Under the pieces are notes generated by a model. The model saw only the letters and a program-made list of their open reading frames with translations. It was not told the origin of the DNA and did not search any database. This document shows, piece after piece, positions 56,210 to 64,000 of a DNA stretch of 64,000 nt. Source of the stretch: Mactromeris polynyma (lineage: Eukaryota; Mollusca; Bivalvia; Venerida; Mactridae); NCBI GenBank assembly GCA_032209605.1, contig JASFXZ010000038.1, forward strand, positions 1,922,001 through 1,986,000, given 5' to 3'. Position 1 is the first letter of the stretch. Every line of letters begins with the position of its first letter. Position numbers and translations under genes: made by a program.

Positions 56210-58519
56210 GTATATTCGTAACGTAAAACCATGTGATCAATACTTATATATTGGGTAGAACAATTGTAAGGGACAGCAGAAACACTCAGCATTGCATCAA
56301 CAATAATTTCAATTATTCTCAAAACCTAATTTGCACTTTCACTCAGTTTCGTTGTCAAGAAACGCAACAAAGACAAATAAGCAAAACATTCCGCAACATG
56401 ACTATCAAAAATCTGAAATGGCTTATTCCGGCATAATCATAACCGCTCGCCTGCAATTGTGACATGGCCTCCTGAAACACCGGCCAGGTACTATATGGTA
56501 CATTTGCTTGATCAGAATGAACACAGGTCTAAGATGACTTTAAACATGGCCGTTAAACTAGTTTCGGCTCGCTGCATTGTCACTGACAGTTCCAATACTG
56601 AAACCCCCTCCTCTGTATTACCTTAAATTTGTTGTTGTATCGTGCAGTTCTGTGTCGTTTCATATTCATGTTTTTAGTTCGTTGAACATTATTATAAAAA
56701 TATCGTTTTGAGACTCCAACTTAAGCAGTTGCCAATGCTAATTGACACTCGTTTGGTATTCCATATTTCTAAAGACACTGCAATACTCCGTACTTATACT
56801 TAATTTGCGTGCAAAGTGTTTTTCATGCTTTCATTGCTACTGTCAGTATCGATCAGGTAGGTAGGCCTGTCTATGATTCAAAACAATGCAGACCCTATGT
56901 TCACAAAATGATTCCATTTTGTTTTCATTACTGAATACCAAAGAGTTAATATATTTCATTGAAATATTTGAATTATCTTAACAGCCCTTAGTTAATAAAG
57001 TTTAATGTCCGGTACCCCATCCACCAATTTACTATACATCGTCTTGTATTGGCCTCGCTTGCACTTCTGTTGAAAGACTTAATTGTATGTTACTTATTGC
57101 AAATTGTGAACATGTTCATTTATTATGTATGCATACAGATGTAACCTCTTACATCGCTCTTACATTCGGTCAATTATCTATGATTCTGCTATACCAGAAT
57201 AATTACAGGTATAACTGACCACGAGTAAACAACGTGTACCATCACATAGTTTATACATTCTTTTCTCACTTACTATAACCTATAACCTATGACTAAGAGT
57301 GATTACAAGTACTGATTCCAAGATTTTCTAAACAAATAAGGATACATGATTAGTCTTAGTAAAACGTCAGAAGTACATGATACAAAGTCAGGATCATATG
57401 ATATATTATGATTGGTCAAGAACCTAAAATGTATAATTATATAGCGCCAGCAAGCCGCTTCAGATTCAGTCTTTTTCGTGCCAGGCTCCTGAGAGTTTTT
57501 CCTGACAATCTTTTACTGAATTATAGAACTTGGAAATCATCTAACGGAATCACTCTCAGTATTCATATTGGATTTTATTTGACACTTATAACTGTTTTCA
57601 TACGGATTAAATAAAGTAATGAAATAATCAGAGATTTTGTGATAATTTTCATTATTTAAAATATCACCCAACTAGTGATCTCGGTACAAGACAGTATACT
57701 TGTATATCACAACCAAGTCAGCTAGCAAGACTTCTCTGGCGACTTCTGGTCAAGGTGATATCTAAGCAGGGTGATACTTATATTTTCCTGCTTGCGGCTC
57801 TGTTTGTGTATATCTACGTATTTCCGTGACTATAAAACCCGACAGTTCATTTTGTCAGCCATTACTTTCCGGTGCCCGCGCTATCATACGTAACTACCAC
57901 AAGTTTTGTTTTAGTCATAATGTGACGTCGTTGGGACGCCGTAATATGTTCTTTCAAGTTGTATAAGTGTGAACAATTGTATAATTTTTTTGTTGTTTCA
58001 TGAAAACATTATTTATTCAGTTTGTGCTGAATTACTTTGATTGATGTTGTATGTTATTGTAGAAACAGTTATTCGATTTTAAGAGTTTATCACTCATGAT
58101 TGTATCATTTCGTTGCACACATTGTTGTGTGCGATTGAAGTCTTTCCTGCAGAGTAGCAAATCCGCAAACATTGTTGTGCATGCGGGGCTTTAGAAACAT
58201 TGTACGGTCATTTTCAGGGAAACATACCACCTATTTACAATGATATAATTATTGATCGTTATTCCATTGCTACCGAGTTGCATTTTATTCCCTTCCCAAT
58301 TCTTTTCCGATCAACAACTCCCTTCTTTTAATCTTTAGGGATTCTTAATTGGGCACACCATCGACTGATCCATCTCACGTGTTCTAATGAAATAATAAAT
58401 ACTTATTTTCAATTTTTATTTTGTCTATCGATTACATGAATACTACTTAATTTCTAGCTCATGTTGAAAGGGTCCGGGTCTGGTTGCCATATTAGGTAAT
58501 TGTTGCTATGGAAACGTGT
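56210..58519. other. Intergenic, no gene recognised
   Basis: AT-rich. A promoter-like TATAAAACCCGACAG at about 57,831 is followed by 'TTACTTTCCGGTGCCCGCGC', which could belong to an LTR or a 5' UTR, but no coding partner was found. Short ORFs such as 57,408-57,614 are unsupported. Confidence 0.4.
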
Positions 58520-60034
58520 TTATACGTCACAAGTTGGGTTGTTTTCCCATTCGGCAACCCCAGGGGGAACTCCGGTGAATTCAACATTATCAGCACACTG
58601 AAACAGAAAAACAAAAGACTAAGTATACAGTGAAATCTTTATAATAAGACCATCAGTGTTTTTGAGAAATTCAGCCTTAGTTGTGTAATGGTATAGTAAT
58701 CGATTTAAAATATAAGAAAAACAAATCTGGTCCATAATAAATTGACAATATAGTCTTACTAATGAGACGGTCTTAATTTCGAGGCGGTCATTAAGTGAGT
58801 TTCTTGAAACGATTTCCGCTTGTAATTTAATAAATTGGAAAAGATTATTTTGACTTGTACACATGTACCTCAAAGTATTTACTTGATATTGAGGCAGATT
58901 GTAAATTTACAACTATACAATTTATGCCCCCACCATTCGATGAACGGCCAAGGGACATTCAGTGTTTCCCTGTCCCTTCTTTGGGTTCGTCCATGTGAAC
59001 ATTGGTTTCCGATCAATTTCTCTTAAAATGACAGATGTATTTAATTCATATTGGGCAAATTTTCATAGGATAATAAAAAACCGGTAAAGAGCGATTTCGG
59101 TTATATTCCACTAATGTGTGGAGGTGGCCCCTTTCGACTTAAAAGCCCATAGCGGGGGCATCCGTGTCCTATGAAAACATCGAATTTTAAACAATTGAAC
59201 CATAGTAAAACAGTAACCGATCATATTCATTTTAATATGGATACAAATACTTACTTGAAGAGGCATTCCACGCTCGTCAGGGGTGGTTCCGCATTTACAT
59301 TTTCTGCCGTAATGTTCAGCGTTGCTACCAGCGGCCATGAATTTGTCAAACAACATGCAACCTGTGAACAGATATAGAAGTTTATTTCCAGAATGCCTTG
59401 GACCTTGGACCATATGGCTCATGAATACGGTGGCACAGAGGTGACATCCGCAACACTTTATTTATATTGTGGCCACAACTTATTAAGTTGAGGCCACAAC
59501 TTACTAACTTGTGGCCACAACTTATTAACTTGTGGCCACAACTTATTAACTTGTGGCCACAACTTATAAAGTTGAGGCCACCACTTATTAACTTGTGGCC
59601 ACAACTTATTAACTTGTGGCCACAACTTACTAAGTTGAGGCCACAACTTATTAACTTGTGGCCACAACTTACTAACTTGTGGCCACAACTTAGTAAGTTG
59701 TGGCCACACGGTAATAAGTTGTGGCCACAAGTTAATAAGTTGTGGCCACAAGTTAGTAAGTTGTGGCCTCAACTTAATAAGTTGTGGCCACAATATAAAT
59801 AAAGTGTTGCGGATGTCACCTCTGTGCCACCGTACATGAAGGATATAGAAGCACACAATTATTTTAGTCAATATTATACTCCGTCCGATATGTATTTTCC
59901 AAATTGTGTTAATCCTTGAACATTATCTTATCAAACATTGTAAATGAAAAACTGTCTAACTTCAAATAATATGCAAAAGTTGCATACCCTCTGTACATGT
60001 GCCATCGTTACAGATACTTCCGCATGGGCAGTCC
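58520..60034 (-). CDS. Minus-strand paralogue of the ten-cysteine gene; signal-peptide exon not found
   Basis: Exons 60034-59988 (47 nt), 59361-59255 (107 nt) and 58597-58520 (78 nt, stop TAA), with GT-AG introns and phases 2/1/0. Exon lengths and phases are identical to exons 2-4 of the plus-strand gene. The peptides align cysteine for cysteine: DCPCGSICNDGTCTEG; GCMLFDKFMAAGS and GRKCKCGTTPDERG; CADNVEFTGVPPG and WENNPTCDV. Most non-cysteine residues differ, so this is an old duplicate rather than a recent copy. No exon 1 with a signal peptide was recognised between 60,035 and the start of the duplicated block at 60,621. The gene may use a distant first exon, or have lost it when copy 2 was inserted (pseudogene). 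Splice sites and reading frame of what remains are intact. Its larger intron holds the palindromic element 59,428-59,832. Confidence 0.75.
58920..59170. repeat. Dispersed bivalve repeat (inverted relative to 6,545)
   Basis: 'TTTATGCCCCCACCATTCGA ... GGACATTCAGTGTTTCCC ... AAGCCCATAGCGGGGGCATC ... CGTGTCCTATG' has the GGGGGCAT and TCCTATG ends seen at 6,540-6,570. Confidence 0.45.
59428..59832. mobile_element. Palindromic element of GTGGCCACAACTTA units (405 bp)
   Basis: Flanked by TA. CGGTGGCACAGAGGTGACAT at the left and, exactly inverted, ATGTCACCTCTGTGCCACCG at the right. The arms continue through CCGCAACACTTTATTTATAT and then about 17 units of ~20 bp (TTGTGGCCACAACTTATTAA) that switch orientation at about 59,695. 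Each unit contains the GTGGCCAC palindrome. Both strands therefore encode a similar open WPQLINLWPQL-type peptide; this is repeat, not gene. Lies in the intron between exons 2 and 3 of the minus-strand ten-cysteine paralogue. Confidence 0.85.
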
Positions 60035-60898
60035 CTGAAAAACACAATACGAGCCATATACAGTCAAGTGCAGTGCGGCTGTTGTTGCGAGGTTGTTGGC
60101 CGAAAGGGCTTCATTTGATTGTAATTCTAACGAATGGAAAATGAATAATGTTTTGAGGAGGATGTGTTGCCCTAGAGAAGGGGCTCCACTCCGGTGATGT
60201 TGCACTGCAATCATGAAAAGCATGACTTTATTCAGCCACGAGACAAGAGAGTGTCAAGCGAACATTGTGGCGGATTTGATTTATTTGTCGCCAAGTACAC
60301 ATAAAATACTCTCTAGATAACAAAACTATTTTACGTCAGTAATACTGGTTTAAAACTCACAACATGAATTTTTCGAAAATATGTATCTTTATTGATTAAT
60401 AGCATGTAGCTGATACGTGGCAAATGTGGGGATATTTTTATACAGATATCACATGGTAATGAGAAGGACAGTACGGATTATTAATTAAATTACAATATTC
60501 AAAATTGTGTTAATTGATATTATATTGTTTTAACATTAAGAATAATGACACAATTTGGACCTAAGAAATATCAGGAATTAGCCAGCTCGTACTTTGTTTT
60601 TCGCAACTATGGTCGTCATCGCAGTGGTGAGGGGCTGGTGATTTGAAGTCAGCTCCCCATGGAGGTCCTACAAAGTCCTTAATTTAAGACATTACTTGCA
60701 AAACAAGATCTTATATTCTTCTTCTACACGTATATGTATAATTCATCTATTAACTACAGTTACAAAAGTAACATGAACCATGACATCTGTTTAAAGTCAT
60801 TATTTCTATACATACGTGGCGTGAGGTGTGTCACAAAGCCACTTATCACCCAGCGGTGATATGGTATTTGATAAATGTTCTTTTTTTAATCTAAATGC

Positions 60899-60906
60899 TA
60901 TAAAAG
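60899..60906 (+). promoter_or_regulatory. TATA box of ten-cysteine gene, copy 2
   Basis: TATAAAAG as in copy 1. The 5' UTR exon ends 60,978 with GCTTTAAATAAG|GTAAGT, five bases longer than in copy 1. Confidence 0.65.
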
Positions 60907-61665
60907 GAGCAGGTCTGGTTACAGCAAACAAACCAGGCACCATTTGAACCACCTAGTCACCTATTTGCTTTAAATAAGGTAAGTTCTTTTCACGGAGGAT
61001 TTTATATTTTTTTTGCTTAACTTGCGCTGCTCTGTACTTTCAATGCTTCATATTTCAGAATTGTATTAAAAATTCTTTTCGAAAGTTTTGTAGATACAAT
61101 TATTAATAAATAAATTAATATTTGCTTTTTATTCACATATTATCAACATACGAATTTTTTAATAAATAAATTAATATTTGCTTTTTATTCACATATTATC
61201 AACATACGAATTTTACGTAAAATATGTTGGTATCAGCTATCCACATCCTGTGAGCATCATAGCTAGACAATTTCAATTTATATTTTTGTCAACATAATTA
61301 CATATTGTCTTAAAAAGTGTTGGGAGTTGGGACCAATGTATATATTGGTACAAGTAAGAAGCGCATATTTGATATGCATTAATGCAGATAGAAATATCTA
61401 CTAAAGAACAAGAACAGAATAACTAGACATTTCAAGTATTTGGCCATTGGAATTATTTAATGATTAGTGGTGTATACTATTTAAAAATACCTTGTACAAC
61501 AATATCGCTTTTCCGGAAAGCGCGAAAGCTCTTAAAATGGCTTTATTCGACACTATAGAACACAGAGCGAGCAGTTAACATGTTTGCTTTAGCTTTATTT
61601 TATTTTTCAAGCGATCTTAAATATACAGGTGGAATAACAAACTGTCATTTGTTACCTTTCGTGTT

Positions 61666-61925
61666 ACTAACATTATTTTGCTATTTGCATATCAGTGTTG
61701 AGTAAACCAATCAAATCTTACGTTAACCATTAAACCAACTTCTCAGTAACCGAACAACGTTTGTAACCTATACGAGGATTGGTTAACGTTTCGATAAGCG
61801 GTACGTTACCTTACCAAAATCCGCTGAATTTCGGTGAAATAACCGAAATCCATTTTGGAACTGGAGTGACCATGTCAGCATTTTTTATGTTGCACAATAA
61901 ATCTTAACCTTCAAATTGCGCCGAC
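61666..61925. repeat. Dispersed 'GGTTAACGTAAGATTTGATTGG' repeat, copy D
   Basis: Same insertion as copy C, carried along by the segmental duplication. Confidence 0.6.
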
Positions 61926-62013
61926 AAAACTTGTTCAAGATATTTCTTGTTTAAGCATATTTTGACGGGGAAATTTCAAAAAAGTTTACGTTTTTCTTTC
62001 TGCAGTATCTACA

Positions 62014-63167
62014 ATGGCACAATTGACCGTCGCTTTGTTGTTTGTTGTGGCTCTGGCCTACGTTGTGGCTGATGAATGCATTGACGCGTGAGTAACTTTC
62101 TTACCATCATACCGTTTCATCTTATAGTTTTTTGAGTGCGTCATTAGATACTTACTATATAATAGTCTTGTTATTCAAATAAAACATTTTAAAGAAGAGC
62201 CCAATACATCGTAGATAATTTAATGCTAAAACATACTTTACGGAGGAACTGTGTCCAGATTGTATTGTAAAATTGGACATTTTAACGAGTCAACATAATT
62301 GAATCGGCGATTTCAGACATATGCGAATCGCCGAAATGTATTGTTACCTGTAATAGTCGACTATGTGAAAGTTGACTTCCATTCGCCTGTTACTTACATC
62401 TCTAACAGTGAATGTGATAAGATTTTGCATAATGAGGGATTAATATGTTGTATTTTGTATACAGGGATTGTCCATGTGGCCAAGTCTGCAATGAAGGCGC
62501 ATGCGTTGATGGTAAGTATCAAACGGTATCCGAACATTTCGAGGGGTTAGCGCCAAAATATACCATCCCCTTTATATATTTATATGGAGAGGTAGCTGGT
62601 TATGACACGAACACCTCGATTTAGTTTATGATATTTGGATACATTTTTTTCGAGCATGTTTTAAAACAGGAAATAATTTTTTTTTACTTTTGTTTCGATT
62701 CAAGCATAATGGCATGAAAACCTGATCAATGCACTACTCACAGAAGAGTTTTCTTTATAATTTGAATGCAGTAGAACTTCTCCAGAGCAACACTTTGTGA
62801 GGTGCAAATTTTGACTGTGTTTACTTTGAGGTGTTTGCTCTAGAGATGTTAATTTGATAGTAAATTCTTACTAAAGGAAAACAATGATACTGTCGGTGAA
62901 GAGAGGTTATTAATAACGAAAGGTTAAATTTATAATAAATTCTTAATGTAGGAAAAATTGTTGTTGAATAGATAATTTTACTCAAGAGCGGGCCGCTATG
63001 AAGTGGTCGCACTGTAGTAATTTAATCATTTTTAATTATTTAATCATATATTTTACGCAGGATGTAAAATCTACGGCCAGTTTTTCGCAGTGGAAACTGA
63101 AGCTGAAGTAATGGGACGAACGTGCAAATGTGGAACAGACATGGACGAAAATGGAAGATTTGCAGGA
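62014..63167 (+). CDS. Small secreted ten-cysteine protein, copy 2 (last exon beyond the window)
   Basis: Coding exons 62014-62087, 62465-62511 and 63061-63167 are base-for-base the same as copy 1 as far as I could compare, so residues 1-76 are identical, including the signal peptide (MAQLTVALLFVVALAYVVA) and eight of the ten cysteines encoded before C77. The fourth coding exon would fall at about 64,223, outside the window. Promoter and 5' UTR exon are present upstream. Either a recent functional duplicate or an assembly-duplicated haplotype. Confidence 0.8.
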
Positions 63168-63174
63168 GTGAGTA

Positions 63175-63343
63175 CCTCACTTAAATACCACCCAAATAAT
63201 AGGACCACCTAAAATTAAGAACACACTTTTCAAGTCCATTTTCACTGTTTTTCTCTTCATTCAACCTCAATATCAGGACCACCTTAATAAGAAGACCATT
63301 TATCAAGGGTCCAAAGTGTGGTCTCATTATTGAGGTTTTACTG
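63175..63343. mobile_element. pogo/Tigger-like MITE in last intron, copy 2
   Basis: Same as 53,445-53,613. Confidence 0.6.
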
Positions 63344-64000
63344 TATAATTTGTAACACCGTTTGCAAGGACATCGATGGCAATTGAGACATAGAACATGA
63401 TATTAACTACTGTATGCCTAGAAAACATTTTGTGTCTTTTAAATTTTTGTGTTGGCATGTTGTCGTGATATCAAAGAAGTATTTTTATGTTGATGAAATT
63501 TCACGACTTTTCAATTTGCGAAAAGTTCTAGTATTACAGTAAAATGAACAACGTATCATCATCACAATTAGGCCAGGGCTCTAGCACTCCACTTGCCCGA
63601 CGTCCCGAACTAGTATAATGCTCCATCGGGCTACAAACAGTTGAGTTGAAGTTAGTCCCGAACAAGCCTCACTTGTAAAATGACAACATGGGTTTTTCCA
63701 ACAAACATTGCCTGTGTATCTGAATATTGTGAAAAATCCTTGAGATATATTCAACTAATACGGAGGCGGTAACAAAATCATGACTATATCCTAGTCCGGA
63801 TTTTACAGATTTTACGTTGATTGTCAATAAGTTACAGGGGCGTAGCTTAGCTGAAATTGATGTGTAGTCCTAGTTTTAGGGGTCTCCGTCGGCATAGTCC
63901 CCCGGAAAAAATGTAGCTAGATCGTCAGAGATGCGTTTTGTGGTGTATATTTCGTTCCGGTTAATATGTTAACAATAACATGAAAACATGCATTAAATAT

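Larger units (their letters stand above)
60621..64000. repeat. Segmental duplication, copy 2 (cut by the window end)
   Basis: Counterpart of 50,951-54,270. A ~55-bp unit (TAATAAATAAATTAATATTT...) is tandemly duplicated at about 61,101-61,212, giving the offset change 9,674 to 9,730. From there to the window end I noticed a single difference (62,683: TTTTTTTTAC versus TTTTTATAC). Confidence 0.9.

Noticed and set aside
57831..57960. LTR or promoter with TATAAAACCCGACAG
   Set aside because: No second LTR, primer-binding site, coding region or target duplication could be found.
59458..59871. WPQL-repeat ORFs on both strands
   Set aside because: Translation of the palindromic GTGGCCACAACTTA array; identical style on both strands shows it is repeat DNA.

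Overview
This window looks like AT-rich nuclear DNA of a bivalve mollusc. The evidence is split genes with canonical GT-AG introns, many dispersed repeats of the kind common in clam and oyster introns (GACGGACAGACGG-type ends, 'GGCCATAACTC' bodies, TGACCTTTGACCT arrays), tRNA-derived SINE heads, and numerous small inverted-repeat DNA elements. The species cannot be fixed from the sequence. There are no prokaryotic operons, CRISPR arrays or rRNA genes.

Region 1 (1-33.5 kb, minus strand) is one large gene. I assembled 21 coding exons from a signal-peptide exon at 33,470 down to 417. Every exon junction keeps reading phase, giving 3,111 nt (1,037 residues), and the gene runs off the left edge. 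The product looks like a large secreted protein built of short helical repeats, resembling the stereocilin/otoancorin/mesothelin group, with a furin-type RRKR site near residue 975. Its introns are packed with mobile DNA. The most notable insert is a complete hAT transposon (6,949-10,886) with perfect 8-bp target duplications, an uninterrupted four-exon transposase of 679 residues and three introns. Several hAT, pogo/Tigger-like and palindromic MITEs, SINEs and a mariner relic also lie in the introns.

Region 2 (33.6-50.9 kb) is gene-poor. It holds three intronless small genes (41.4 kb plus; 45.8 kb and 48.1 kb minus) whose proteins differ in their tails but share one two-helix membrane module ending in a D-F-x-x-G-x-x-F-x-x-G-G motif: a local family cluster I cannot name. 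Between them lie a polypurine minisatellite of about 850 bp and a perfect 5 x 41 bp tandem array.

Region 3 (50.9-64 kb) is a cluster of small secreted ten-cysteine protein genes. A complete four-coding-exon plus-strand gene (52,284-54,570, TATA box, 5' UTR intron, poly(A) signal) is repeated almost identically about 9.7 kb downstream, where the window cuts it before its last exon. Between the two copies is a diverged minus-strand paralogue whose three visible exons have exactly the same lengths (47, 107 and 78 nt), but whose signal-peptide exon I could not find. An intron of that paralogue holds a 405-bp palindromic element made of GTGGCCACAACTTA-type units. Divergence between the two near-identical copies is not uniform: it is concentrated in the promoter-side 0.5 kb and almost absent from the remaining 2.8 kb.
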